This document shows positions 1-10,327 of a stretch of DNA of 64,000 nt, piece after piece. A program made the position numbers and the translations under genes. The stretch is from G965230615 sp965230615 (GTDB lineage: Bacteria; Pseudomonadota; Gammaproteobacteria; HTCC5015): the NCBI GenBank assembly GCA_965230615.1, contig OZ246012.1:806001-870000 (forward strand), in the 5' to 3' direction. Within the stretch, counting starts at the first letter, position 1. Each line of letters starts with the position of its first letter. The notes under the pieces are model-generated. The model saw only the letters and a program-made list of their open reading frames with translations. It made no database searches and was not told the DNA's origin.

Positions 1-3000
1 CATTACCAAAAGTATCTGTTACCGTCACGGTTATTTCGGTCGATTGTATTGTTGCATCGGGTAACCAGGAAATTAAACCGGTATTAGCATCGATAGTAAC
101 ACCAGCAGCGACTGAATCGGCCGTAAACTGCAGGCTATCATTTTCTGGATCATCCGCAATAACCTGATAAAAATAGACAACACCAGACTCAAATCGCGTA
201 TTGGGTGTACTGCTAATCTGTGGTGGCAGATTACGCTGTAAATTAATGGTATAGCTTTGCGCTGTTTGATTACCTAATTCATCGGTCACGTTTACGCTTA
301 CCCGGCGTGGGTCGAACTGGCTATTTGCCGGTGTCCAGCGAATCAAGCCGCTATCAGAGATAGTCATGGCCGCGGGCGATTGCTCTAGGGCATAACGTAG
401 CACATCGCTATCGGCATCAACGGCAATCACCTGGTACTCATAAGGCTCGCCTGGGTTGGCTTGTGTGGGCGGCACACTGATAATTTCAGGAAAAACGCCA
501 CTGGAGCCAGTTAAACGAATCACATAACTAAAAGTGTCATAACCACCACTTTGATCATGTACCTGCACGATAACAGGGTGATTAATCTGTGTCGTATAAG
601 GCGGGCTCCACCAAATTTGACCGGTATCTTCATCAATGGTCATATTCGGTGGCGCTTCCAACAGCTTAAACAACATTTCATAGCCGTCTGGATCTTCGGC
701 AGTAAAGGTGTATTGATAAACCTCCAGTGGTGTGGCCGTTAGCGGTGGTGTATTCGCGTCTAATACAGGTGCCACATTGTTTTGGCCACCATTTAATATG
801 GCTAAGTCATAATCCTGCTCATCGTAAGCACCGTGTTCATCAATGACGCGAAAGATAACATCCTGGCTATTAAAGGTATTCACCGGCTGCCAGCTTAAAA
901 AGCCTGTTGTAGAATTAAGGCTCATGCGGGATGGCCTTTCAACAAAGACATAGCTTAAGTCATCGCCATCATCATCCACCGCTTCAACCTGATATTCATA
1001 GAGTGTCAGGCGTCTGGCTAACAAACCAGGCTCTGAAGTAATACGTGGCCTGGAATTAACGTAAATAGGAATGGTTTGCTCGGTAAACTCACCCTGCAAA
1101 TCAGTATATCGCACTGTTATATCAACGGTTTCACCGGCTTGGTCTGCTCTGGGGCGCCAAGTAATATTATCGCCTTCGAGTGAGAAACTGGCATTCACCG
1201 GCCCGCTAATAATTTCATTAATCAAGTAATCGCCAACATCAGGGTCAAAGCCTGCAATAGTAATGGTATTAACTTCTCCTGCATTCGCAATCAGCTCTGG
1301 ATCAACAATAATTTGTGGTGGCTCATTGACATCCAATACTTGCACGCTGAATATTTGCTGATCCGACTGGCCACTCTCATCGCTGACTGACACGCTAAAT
1401 AAAGGTACCCGGGCAAGATTATTCTGCTCGGTACACTCTGCAATTAAGGTTGCTGTAGACCCTTCGCTTATTTGAGGGTCAACCACAGCTTGCAAGGTAG
1501 TATATTGTGCAGGATCGAGATCAGCGGCGATAACAACATCAAAAACCTCGCCTGGCGAGAGTACGGGAATGCTTGCTGTTGGCAATATTAAATCTTCGGT
1601 AAACACACCTTCAGCATCAAAGTTACCTGCTATCAGTTCAATACTGGTTGCTTCCGCTGTGGCAACCGCGCCACGGTTAATCACACTGGCAGTGATCTCA
1701 CCTTGTGCGTACGATAGTGAACTGATCGTCAGATCTGCTGCTGGTGCCTGCTGGATAAAGCTTGCACGCATATTGATATTATTTTGCGAGCCCGCATAGA
1801 AACCAATTCGGCCTTTCGGAAAAGTTGCATCCTCAAAGGCAATCACATCAACCATCTCACCAGTATCGTTATTCAACACATGGATGCTGGACTTGCCGCC
1901 GCGGGTGTCGAGATAAAAACGATAATCAACACCGGGCACCCAACGAAAAGGTCGTCTACGAAAAAAAGTCTCACCATTATCGTCACTACCATCAGCATTA
2001 CGGTCTGTCTTTGAAACATTTAGCGTTGGATTATCTCTAGTTTGGAAAAAAGCTGTCCAAGATAGCCGATACATTTTATTAAAGTCTTCCTGGTATCCCC
2101 AGACAAAGCCAATACCATCATCATCTGATCGTTCAGCATCGACAGTAATATCAAACTCAATAACGGCTTCTGAGACCTCAAAATCTGAAACAAAGAAAGA
2201 TGCTGGGCCATTACCTTCGCCTCTTACGAAAAAGCCACCTTCACTCACATGCCATGTTTGCGTGATTGACCCTCCTGAAGCCGCAGAGTTTTCCATAACG
2301 GTCCAGTTGCTCATATCAATCGGCTGTTTTGATGAGGTATCATAAATCGAACAATAGGGGTTTAAAGTACTATCCCCCAGTAGAAAGCGATCATCGGTTT
2401 GCCAGCTCAATACCTGCGCCTGCGCATCGAGTGTTACGTTTTCTGAGAAACCGTTATTCACAAAGCTTAGCAACTGAGATGGGTCTGGTTGTGCGACCTC
2501 AATGTTATAGGTATATACTGCATTTTGTTCGATGCTGGCAGGTGGCGTACTTGTAATGGCCAGATTGCCAACAGCGACCGTAATATCGGTTTGTTGTGTG
2601 CTGGTATCTATACCATCGCTGGCTGTAATAATGATTTGATATTCACCATGATCACCTAAAACGGTTTGCCAGGTGATCTCATTGGTTGCAGCATTAAAAA
2701 TAAGATCATCGATGGTGGGCACAGTAGTAACCGTTATTTCGATATCGTCATTATCAACATCGTTAACGATCACGGTATGCTGGAATAGCCCACCTTCCAC
2801 AACCTCAGCGATGGGCTCAGAGGCAAATTCAGGGCTATCATTAACGGGCAACACATCAATAGACACTGTTGCTAATGCTGAATCAACAGCACCATCATTG
2901 GCACGGTAAGTCAATTGATCGGCACCGAAATAATGATTATTGGGTACATACGTTATATTGGGCAAATCGCCAATCAACAAGCCATTGCCAGGTTGCTCAA

Positions 3001-4819
3001 CAACTTGATAACTCACAGGGTCCGCATCAGCGTCAACCGCTGTTAAGGTGATTGCGGCTGTTGCATCTTCATTTAATTGTATTACCAGGTCATCCGCCAC
3101 CGGTGCGTCATTCACAGCATTGATCGTTAATGACACTGTCGCCACAGTTGAGTTTAGCTCGCCATCATTTACGCGATAGCTAAATTGGTCAACACCATTG
3201 AAATTTTCCAGTGGTGAGTAGGTAATCGTTGCAGCACTAGCACTTAAAGCCCCATTACTGGGCTGGCTTTCGATACTGTAGCTCAATGAAGCGCTGTCAA
3301 CATCAGCACCGGCTAAGGTGATCAATACAGATACATCTTCATCAGTGTTAATTGTTAAATCACTGGCCGTTGGCGCATCATTAATAGCGTTGATAGTGAT
3401 TGAGACAGTGGCGACATTTGATGTATCAATACCATCGCTGACGGTAAATGTGAAACTGTCATCGCCAAAGAAATCTGCATTTGGCTCATAAACCAAGTCT
3501 GGCGCAGTACCGATCACACTACCATTGAGTGGCTGGGATAAGAGTGTATAACTTAATTGCGTTGTTTCTGCATCACTGCCTGTTAAAGTAATCGCAATAC
3601 TTTGATCTTCATCGGTGATCACAGCTTGATCATTAGCAATAGGCACATCATTTACGGAACTGACCGTGATGTCAATGGTTGCTACATTGGAGCTTAACTC
3701 ACCATCGCTGACCGTAAAGGTAAAGCTATCGCTACCATTATATTCTGCATTAGGGGTATAAGTAAGATTAGGCGCAGTACCTGATAATGTGCCATTGCTG
3801 GGTGCGGTGACGGTATAGCTTAAAGCCGCACCTTCAGGGTCATTCGCTTGTAATTGAATCGCTAATGCCTGCTCTTCTAGAGTGGCAACACTCGCCGAAG
3901 TGGCGGTGGGGGCAATATTACCCGTATCGTCAGCTAATACAGTAATATTAAATATCTGTTTGGTTGCTTCATCAAACGCATCTTTAGCGGCAACGATAAC
4001 TTTATAAACCCCTGTTGCTGTTGGTGTCCAAATGATGGTATTCGTACTGGTATCAAGCGACATACCTTCAGGAGAAAAAGGCAGCAGCAGCCGGATAGCA
4101 TCGCCTTCGGCATCACTAGCATCAGCTGTATAACGATATTCAGTACCCACAAACGCGGTTAATGATGGCGAAGAGTTAAACACTGGTGCAGTATTATTAG
4201 GGTCTACTACCCGCAAGCTGTAGGCAACCGTCGTTATACCTAAACGTCCATCATTAGCAGTAATGCGGATATTCGGGTGCATTAAATCAGCTCGGCTTGG
4301 CTGCCAGCGCAACAAGCCCTGCGCTGATAAGGTAATATTATCGTTAGCAGGCGATGTAAACAGTGAATAACTTAGCGTATCGCCATCAGCATCGGTAAAT
4401 TGTGGGTTATATTCATACAGCGTATCTATTTGCGCTTCAAGAATGGGCTCATTAACATAAGCAGGAGAGGTGTTATTAGGGTCAGAGACACTCAGGTTCA
4501 CCTGCTGCCCTGCCGTTTCATCATCTTCATCGCTAACAAGAAATCGATAGAACTGAAGCCCGGCTAATTCAGCGGACGTTGGCGTCCAGCTAATCAGCCC
4601 TGTGCTACTGATGGTCATACCTTCTAAAGGTACTAATAAGGTATAGCTTAATGTTGTGCCATCAGGGTCATGTGCATCAATTTGGTAAGTATATGTTGAC
4701 CCAATGGTTGCTTCCGTCGGAGGCGTATTATTAATAATAGGGTCTGCAGCATAAGCATTTAAGCATACAAACCCAACACTTACTTTTACCAGTAAGGCAA
4801 GTATATTTTTCAGTTTCAC
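1..4819 (-). CDS. Large secreted Ig/cadherin-like repeat protein, partial
   Basis: I translated this frame myself; it stays open from a GTG codon at 4819 to the left edge, so the C-terminus is missing. A signal peptide (residues 1 to about 24, ending LNAYAA) precedes putative-Ig repeats with the recurring motif GLISWTP. Tandem cadherin-like repeats follow with the boundary motif VNDAPVA (roughly residues 300-580). A region near residues 830-1010 contains DDDGIGFVWGYQ and resembles thrombospondin C-terminal/lectin-like folds. A CARDB-like stretch (about 1010-1130) and more Ig-like repeats follow. An AAAGGG lies upstream of the GTG. The protein is likely exported and used for adhesion or matrix contact. 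Family calls come from reading motifs, not a search; the secreted repeat architecture is secure, the role is inferred. Confidence 0.85.
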   Translation of the reverse strand, partial: MKLKNILALLVKVSVGFVCLNAYAADPIINNTPPTEATIGSTYTYQIDAHDPDGTTLSYTLLVPLEGMTISSTGLISWTPTSAELAGLQFYRFLVSDEDDETAGQQVNLSVSDPNNTSPAYVNEPILEAQIDTLYEYNPQFTDADGDTLSYSLFTSPANDNITLSAQGLLRWQPSRADLMHPNIRITANDGRLGITTVAYSLRVVDPNNTAPVFNSSPSLTAFVGTEYRYTADASDAEGDAIRLLLPFSPEGMSLDTSTNTIIWTPTATGVYKVIVAAKDAFDEATKQIFNITVLADDTGNIAPTATSASVATLEEQALAIQLQANDPEGAALSYTVTAPSNGTLSGTAPNLTYTPNAEYNGSDSFTFTVSDGELSSNVATIDITVSSVNDVPIANDQAVITDEDQSIAITLTGSDAETTQLSYTLLSQPLNGSVIGTAPDLVYEPNADFFGDDSFTFTVSDGIDTSNVATVSITINAINDAPTASDLTINTDEDVSVLITLAGADVDSASLSYSIESQPSNGALSASAATITYSPLENFNGVDQFSYRVNDGELNSTVATVSLTINAVNDAPVADDLVIQLNEDATAAITLTAVDADADPVSYQVVEQPGNGLLIGDLPNITYVPNNHYFGADQLTYRANDGAVDSALATVSIDVLPVNDSPEFASEPIAEVVEGGLFQHTVIVNDVDNDDIEITVTTVPTIDDLIFNAATNEITWQTVLGDHGEYQIIITASDGIDTSTQQTDITVAVGNLAITSTPPASIEQNAVYTYNIEVAQPDPSQLLSFVNNGFSENVTLDAQAQVLSWQTDDRFLLGDSTLNPYCSIYDTSSKQPIDMSNWTVMENSAASGGSITQTWHVSEGGFFVRGEGNGPASFFVSDFEVSEAVIEFDITVDAERSDDDGIGFVWGYQEDFNKMYRLSWTAFFQTRDNPTLNVSKTDRNADGSDDNGETFFRRRPFRWVPGVDYRFYLDTRGGKSSIHVLNNDTGEMVDVIAFEDATFPKGRIGFYAGSQNNINMRASFIQQAPAADLTISSLSYAQGEITASVINRGAVATAEATSIELIAGNFDAEGVFTEDLILPTASIPVLSPGEVFDVVIAADLDPAQYTTLQAVVDPQISEGSTATLIAECTEQNNLARVPLFSVSVSDESGQSDQQIFSVQVLDVNEPPQIIVDPELIANAGEVNTITIAGFDPDVGDYLINEIISGPVNASFSLEGDNITWRPRADQAGETVDITVRYTDLQGEFTEQTIPIYVNSRPRITSEPGLLARRLTLYEYQVEAVDDDGDDLSYVFVERPSRMSLNSTTGFLSWQPVNTFNSQDVIFRVIDEHGAYDEQDYDLAILNGGQNNVAPVLDANTPPLTATPLEVYQYTFTAEDPDGYEMLFKLLEAPPNMTIDEDTGQIWWSPPYTTQINHPVIVQVHDQSGGYDTFSYVIRLTGSSGVFPEIISVPPTQANPGEPYEYQVIAVDADSDVLRYALEQSPAAMTISDSGLIRWTPANSQFDPRRVSVNVTDELGNQTAQSYTINLQRNLPPQISSTPNTRFESGVVYFYQVIADDPENDSLQFTADSVAAGVTIDANTGLISWLPDATIQSTEITVTVTDTFGN

Positions 4820-5582
4820 AGATCAGCCCTTTAAAAATTAATTATAATGATTCGATATTGGATATCAGTAGTTTTACGAAAAATATCATTCTTTAAAACA
4901 TAAAACCTCAAAAAATAAAAATCGGAACAACTTTATATCAGTGATATTTAAAAATATGAATATTGCTATAACAGCTGGCGAATATAAAAATCTCCATCAT
5001 AACTTCACCCTATTTCATCTTTCCATAAAAAATTATTTTTTCGCCAAAGAGAATTTTTTATTAATCTAAAAACAATCAACCTACATTATAGTTAGTAAAT
5101 TTCACAAGATAAATGACAGAATAAGCACTGACCGCGAAGTTATTTTAAAGACTAATATAAAAAAACTGTCGAAAAAATAATTCTGCATGATAATTTAATT
5201 ATTGCCATTATCAGCGCTGTCTGGCGATACAATCCTATTTTATTGATGACAAAGAGATCACCTTAGCGCTTTTACTAAGTCTAAATAATACTGCCCTGCC
5301 ATAATGCCCTGGTAAGAATTTATGACTTTTATTTATTACACATAAAATAGAAAAAATACCTAACATGCTGGCCAGTGCTGTTATTGCAATAAATCACTGC
5401 TAATTACACGGCATTACAGCGAGTTGCAGCACATTACAAAGTGCCTATAAATAGCACACAAAACAACTTATTCGCTCATCTCTCTCATACTAATTCCTGA
5501 TGTTTGCATCAGTGGTTTTTATAAAAATACACGCAATGAAAATTAACCCAATAAATACCCCACTTTAAGCAAAGGAATTAAT
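4820..5582. other. AT-rich intergenic region
   Basis: About 760 bases between two divergently transcribed genes. The stretch is very AT-rich and I see no credible ORF, RNA gene or strong hairpin. It must hold the promoters of both flanking genes, but I could not pick convincing -35/-10 pairs. Confidence 0.6.
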
Positions 5583-8039
5583 ATGACTATTGAGAACAAC
5601 TTACAGGAAAATGACGTTTTTACGCCTGAAGAACAAAGTCCGATTGATAATAATGTCAATACAGGTAATGAACTTGAAAGCGGCTTAAATAATGAAGAAG
5701 CTAATTTAGGTACTGAGCCTGCCAGTGGTTTATCGGGTATAAGTGCCAATGATGGTAGCGCTGAAAATCAAGGTGGCCTTAATAGTATCACAACCGAACC
5801 TGTCGTCCCAAATACTGACAATGACTTAGGTCTTGCAGCCAGTCAGACCCCGGCTGAGCAAACAACAGGCACTGCACCGGCCTTAGGCGATGAGCAAGCT
5901 AGCCTGGCTCAACTTGAAAACACAGCAACAACGCAAACAGCTGCCACCACAGAAAAAACAGGCCTATCCTCGACCACAACAGAAAGCAAACCTAGTGAAG
6001 CATCGGCAATGACTGCAGATGCCGATTTAGGAGATGCTTTATTTGGCAAACAAGCCGATGAACAAAGCGCAGCAACACCAAAAGACACTTCAGAAAATGG
6101 TGCACAAACCAACCAAAACAGTGTTGCTAAAACAAGCGACGGCAACATTGATGACGATATCTTCAGCGCCAAACCTGCAGCAACCAATCCAAGCACAGCA
6201 ACTGATGCCACTCAAGCGCAGCCAGTAGAAGCAAAAGCACCGCCAAAACTGGATAAATATGGCCGCCCGATACCGAGCAAAGCAGTGACAGATGGCATGC
6301 CTACTTACTTGGTCCGTGACCGTATTAGACAGTGGAAACCGGAATACACAGACATGGGCATGACAATCGATGATTTATTCAGTGATGATGCGACATTAAA
6401 AGAGAAAATCAAAGATGGTGTCAATCTAATGGCTGAAAATATCACCGATGAAAATGTTAGCGCTAAATTTAAAGACTATTGTAATACCTATGTTGACAAA
6501 AAGAACAGCACAGATAGAAGTGACATTCTGGTAACTCGCGATAAACTAGTCTCTATCGCCTCTTTTGTTGGCCGTGAGAATGAGTTCCCCGAAGCACTCG
6601 ATTATGTCGAAAAAAATATTGCACGAGACAATGCCAGCAAAGCGCATAAAATGGATTTAATGTACGCCAAATTTAAATTTACCCGCAATGAGCGTAGCCT
6701 GCCGCTTGGTTATGAAAAAGACGCTATCCTTGACGTCAAGCCCAGCTCACGTAGCAGTAGCAGTAGCAGTAAAAAACGCGATCTCACCAGACATATCAGA
6801 GATAGTGTTATGCAGCCCTATTCGAGTAAATTACCACACGCAGATGATGAGAACTATGCGATTAAGCTTGAACATTACAAAAAAACACGAGAAATACTGT
6901 TTGATACGCCGAGCAGACTCAATCGCAGTGAGTTTATTAATGGTGATATCGATGGTCTTATCGAAAAATCTCAAGTATCGGAGAAATGCAAAAACAGCTT
7001 CAACCAAGCGAAGCTAGCTAGCCTGCAGGACAATCCAGCATTTGATATTAAAGACCCAGTCGATATTAAAGATGTCATCAATGCTGTTAACGAACAAAAT
7101 AACGATAGCAGTTTAAACTATAAGGAAATGAAATCAGCTGAGTTATTTGAAAATATCAAAAAATACGAGAAACGCGACAGAAAGCTGTATTTGATCGATA
7201 GAGATAAAAAATCAGATATTGTCAATACAAAAGTGAGCGCCTTGAAAGCCTTGAGTTTAGTAGACACGGCTATGGAGATTGGCAGCAGCGATGATGCAAC
7301 ATTAAGCAATATCAGAAACCAGTACTTCAATGAGGATGAAGACCTGACAGCCAAGACCATTGTGAATGACATGCTATTGAACAAAAGCTTTCATGAAAAC
7401 ACTGATAATGCTGAAACAGCCGAGACAATTAACAAACTCTACAATGAAAAGCTATTAAATGTTTTTGAAAACAGCATTAGCCAACCCTTGGATAAGCTTG
7501 ACAGCTGTACCACTGAGAACGCCGATAAAGCGGCAGAGTCGATGATATATAGCTCTAATTACCGCAAAGGCTTTGAAGAAGAGCTATTCGATAGTTTGCC
7601 AGAGGAAGCACTCTTTGATCTTGCTGATACAGTAGGCATATTACGTGCCAAAAAAACCGAGCGAAAAAATATCAGCACTGACCATTACAGTCATATTTAT
7701 TATGATGAAAAAAGAACTTATCGCGCAACAATCGATAAAGAATCTACTGAAACCATCAACAACTTTTATGAAAAGCACAAAGACAGCTTAAAAGTAAGCC
7801 AGGAGGAATGCACTAGTATCCTAAAAAGAATGATTGGTGTTGGCAAAGATCATATTGACCCCAGGTTGAAAAGCCGCATTGATCAAAAAATGAAAATACT
7901 CTGTGTGAGCCAACGTTTAGCGAAAATGGGCGGCTCTGCCAAGCCGTATTTACATACCCCTGAAGACATGCCGAGCCTGGAAGATTCGGCTGATATCGCT
8001 GCGGCAAAGGAGAAAATCTATACCAGCTTTTATAAATAA
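5583..8039 (+). CDS. Large acidic protein of unknown function
   Basis: An 818-residue protein with an AAGGA ribosome site about 7 bases before the ATG. Residues 1 to about 225 are low-complexity, rich in Asn, Glu, Thr, Ala and Ser, and look disordered. A sharp boundary at PPKLDKYGRPIPSKA starts a folded, charged, helical region to the C-terminus with no signal peptide and no membrane segment. A Ser-rich linker (SSRSSSSSSKKR) lies near residues 386-397. I recognise no family. The layout of a long disordered head and a globular helical body is seen in some secreted effectors and phage-related proteins, but nothing here proves either. It stands alone, ending at a hairpin 40 bases downstream. Confidence 0.85.
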   Translation: MTIENNLQENDVFTPEEQSPIDNNVNTGNELESGLNNEEANLGTEPASGLSGISANDGSAENQGGLNSITTEPVVPNTDNDLGLAASQTPAEQTTGTAPALGDEQASLAQLENTATTQTAATTEKTGLSSTTTESKPSEASAMTADADLGDALFGKQADEQSAATPKDTSENGAQTNQNSVAKTSDGNIDDDIFSAKPAATNPSTATDATQAQPVEAKAPPKLDKYGRPIPSKAVTDGMPTYLVRDRIRQWKPEYTDMGMTIDDLFSDDATLKEKIKDGVNLMAENITDENVSAKFKDYCNTYVDKKNSTDRSDILVTRDKLVSIASFVGRENEFPEALDYVEKNIARDNASKAHKMDLMYAKFKFTRNERSLPLGYEKDAILDVKPSSRSSSSSSKKRDLTRHIRDSVMQPYSSKLPHADDENYAIKLEHYKKTREILFDTPSRLNRSEFINGDIDGLIEKSQVSEKCKNSFNQAKLASLQDNPAFDIKDPVDIKDVINAVNEQNNDSSLNYKEMKSAELFENIKKYEKRDRKLYLIDRDKKSDIVNTKVSALKALSLVDTAMEIGSSDDATLSNIRNQYFNEDEDLTAKTIVNDMLLNKSFHENTDNAETAETINKLYNEKLLNVFENSISQPLDKLDSCTTENADKAAESMIYSSNYRKGFEEELFDSLPEEALFDLADTVGILRAKKTERKNISTDHYSHIYYDEKRTYRATIDKESTETINNFYEKHKDSLKVSQEECTSILKRMIGVGKDHIDPRLKSRIDQKMKILCVSQRLAKMGGSAKPYLHTPEDMPSLEDSADIAAAKEKIYTSFYK

Positions 8040-8076
8040 CCCCAAACAGCACTAGCAACACCGTTGCACTTAAGTA

Positions 8077-8104
8077 ACAGGCCAGGCGATATTGTCTGGC
8101 CTGT
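8077..8104 (+). terminator. Hairpin after the 818-residue gene
   Basis: Perfect 9-bp arms ACAGGCCAG/CTGGCCTGT, extendable by a G-T and a C-G pair to leave a 6-base loop. The downstream tract is only weakly T-rich, so this is a probable rather than certain intrinsic terminator. Confidence 0.6.
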
Positions 8105-8418
8105 AGCTTCTTATCTGCTTCACGAAAAGTCGGGAATGAAAGCCACTATACTCAGTGAGGTGTTGAAATTGTAATCCCCCCGAAAAACTGGAGTACTGAA
8201 AAGTAGAAAATTCCAATAAACTTCCAGTAAAATTCCGATAAATACTGGCTGTTTAGTAACAGGGTCAGTGCTTCCAACCCAAAACACACTTTTTCGTTTC
8301 AAAAAGTGTAAATATTGACATTTTTAAGAACGAAAGAGGACTGTGCTTACGGCTTATTTAGGGCTACTGAATCTTCCTAGTCCTTATCTTTCGGCCAATT
8401 TTCGGCTAATTTACGGTT
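8105..8418. other. Gene-free stretch before fic remnant
   Basis: About 310 bases with no convincing ORF. It contains several short repeated phrases (aaattccaata, aaaattccgata, tcggccaattttcggctaattt), which look like degenerate sequence, and no clear ribosome site for the following fic start. Confidence 0.4.
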
Positions 8419-9460
8419 ATGTCATGGCAGCCAAAATACACTATTACCGACAAATTACTTTTTACCATTCGTGAGATTGGTGAAGCGATTGGTCAACTCA
8501 AAAGCATTGATTTGACAGCCAATACACTGGCTAAACTGGAGATAGAAGCCAGAGAGCTGTCCACCTTCGCTTCAACCAGTATCGAAGGTAATCCACTCTC
8601 CCTAACGGATGTTAAGCGTGTCTTGAAAAGCAATAAAGTCCATATTCGGGATACAGAACGTGAAGTGCTGAACTACAACACAGCCTTACAACGACTGTAT
8701 GCCGATGTTCGCGCCAAGACCTTTGATTTAAGCATCCATGCACTCGAAACTATTCAAAAACAGGTGGTGGATGGGTTAATGGATAACCCTGCGGAATGTG
8801 GCCATCTGCGGCAAGCGCCTGTTGTGATCCGCAATCCTCGTAGACTAGATGAAATTGTGTTTATGCCGCCGGATGTGAAAGATGTTAAACCCTTACTTAC
8901 TGATTTAATCCGTTTTATCAATCAGCATACAGGCAAGATTGTATCCCATTATTTTGGCGGGGCTGTTTCATCGTCAATGCGTGATTACCCACCCCTTTAT
9001 GGACGGTAACGAGCGTACTACGCGTTTATTGACTACTGCAATATTAGGCCATACAGGTTTGGATTTATTTGAGATTTTCAGTTTTGAAAATTACTACAAT
9101 CAAAACATCACACGCTACTTTAAAGCCGTTGGTTTAGAGGGTGATTATTATCACCTGGCAAACGAAATTGATTTTACTTCCTGGCTGGAATATTTTACCG
9201 ATGGAATATTGGATGAATTGGTTCGTGTGCGTAAAACATTACCAGATCATTTGGAACCAAAGCCACGCCTTGAACCCCATCATCAACAAGTCCTGGATTA
9301 TATTCGTGAACATGGCAGCATAACCCAACGCGAATACGGCAAAATATCTTCACGCAGTCTGGCCTCACGTAAGTTGGACTTTGAAAGGCTATTAGATTTA
9401 AATCTCATAGAAACCAAAGGCACAGGGCGCGGCACGTATTATATTTTGTTCAGAGAATAA
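8419..9460 (+). pseudogene. Fic-family AMPylase, frameshifted
   Basis: Frame 1 (8419-9009) encodes the N-terminal part including the inhibitory motif TSIEGN, which in Fic proteins blocks the ATP site in cis. The rest continues in another frame from about 8942 to 9460: the Fic motif, then a C-terminal winged helix (ITQREYGKISSRSLASRKL). The switch falls at ATTGTATCCC, where one extra base relative to an expected ATTGATCCC would account for it. The catalytic loop reads HPFMDGNERTTR, while the family consensus is HxFx(D/E)GNGRxxR; the second glycine is Glu. So the gene carries both a frame break and a damaged catalytic loop. Fic enzymes transfer AMP to target hydroxyls. This copy is most likely inactive. 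Confidence 0.85.
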
Positions 9461-9638
9461 GCCATGCAAATTTTTTCTCTTGCACTAAAGCAGCAAATCA
9501 AGGACTGTATGAAAGCTTTCGCACTCTCGAATAACTGTATTAGCAATTTCTGCAGCTTGCTCAACATATTCCCTAACAACTGTGTAATAGCCCTTTTAAT
9601 CGCTAATCTTCGATAGATAAGACGCTTAATAAAAATAG

Positions 9639-9947
9639 CTACACATTATCAAGCCGCTCATCAATACTCATATTCTTATGAAGCACACGAATGACTGTTA
9701 TTACATCATCCTTAATGCGATAAACAACAAAATGGGAAGCATGAAAATAAAAGCGTACAGGCGGGGTAAACTCAGTGCGTTCGCGACATGCTAAAGGCGC
9801 TTGAAGCAGTTGAGCTATCGCTCGCTCTAAGTCTTGCAGATAAAAGTCAGCCTGTGACTCGCCCCATGTATCAAAGGTATATAACCAAATATTGATGAGG
9901 TCTTCCTCAGCTTCTTTGGTTTTATGAATGCTGTGTACACTTATGAT
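9639..9947 (-). CDS. parE: ParE-type toxin lacking a normal start codon
   Basis: Translating the minus strand gives a 102-residue RelE/ParE-fold protein with KEAEEDLINIWLYTF near the N-terminus and VVYRIKDDVITVIRVLH at the C-terminal strands, typical of ParE toxins that poison gyrase. No ATG, GTG or TTG sits in frame at the expected start; the codon there is ATC (9947-9945). The antitoxin gene lies just upstream. If that ATC were ATG, the antitoxin would end at an overlapping TGA and the toxin would start in the usual ATGA overlap. One substitution could therefore have removed the toxin start and lengthened the antitoxin by one residue. The toxin may be unexpressed or weakly initiated from ATC. 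Confidence 0.7.
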   Translation of the reverse strand: MISVHSIHKTKEAEEDLINIWLYTFDTWGESQADFYLQDLERAIAQLLQAPLACRERTEFTPPVRFYFHASHFVVYRIKDDVITVIRVLHKNMSIDERLDNV

Positions 9948-10189
9948 GAGTGCCCTGCTCTTCGTTTTGCCTCGGCGATAATAGCAGCCATGTCGAGCCC
10001 ACCGGCATCACCGCTTGCAAGGCCCATATCAATCGCCTCTTGCAGTGCGGCCACTTTCTGGGCTCGTTGCTGGTCTTTGCGGATCAGGTCGCGAACATAA
10101 TCGCTATTATTCGCATATTGACCGCTTTTAATTTGTATCTCGACCCATTCACGCATGGGCTCGGGTAAGGAAATATTCATTGTTGCCAT
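9941..10189 (-). CDS. parD: ParD-type ribbon-helix-helix antitoxin
   Basis: An 82-residue protein. The ATG at 10189 is preferred over an upstream one because AGGA lies 8-9 bases before it. The N-terminus (NISLPEPMREWVEIQ, then NNSDYVRDLIR) is a ribbon-helix-helix DNA-binding fold as in ParD antitoxins. The C-terminal part (DMAAIIAEAKRRAG) is the toxin-binding helix. It should bind ParE and repress its own operon. It overlaps the parE frame by 7 bases, and its last Ser and TAA stop appear to be created by the same base change that removed the parE start. The antitoxin itself looks intact. Confidence 0.88.
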   Translation of the reverse strand: MATMNISLPEPMREWVEIQIKSGQYANNSDYVRDLIRKDQQRAQKVAALQEAIDMGLASGDAGGLDMAAIIAEAKRRAGHSS

Positions 10190-10327
10190 AGAGTTGGTCC
10201 TGATGATGATCTTCAATAAGTATGGCATTATTTGGCAAACTTTGCCAAAATTCGTTCAATTTCGGCCAAATAATTCTCGAATAAGCGAGTAGATCTATTT
10301 ATGCAATTTAGGGTGCCATTAAATAAG

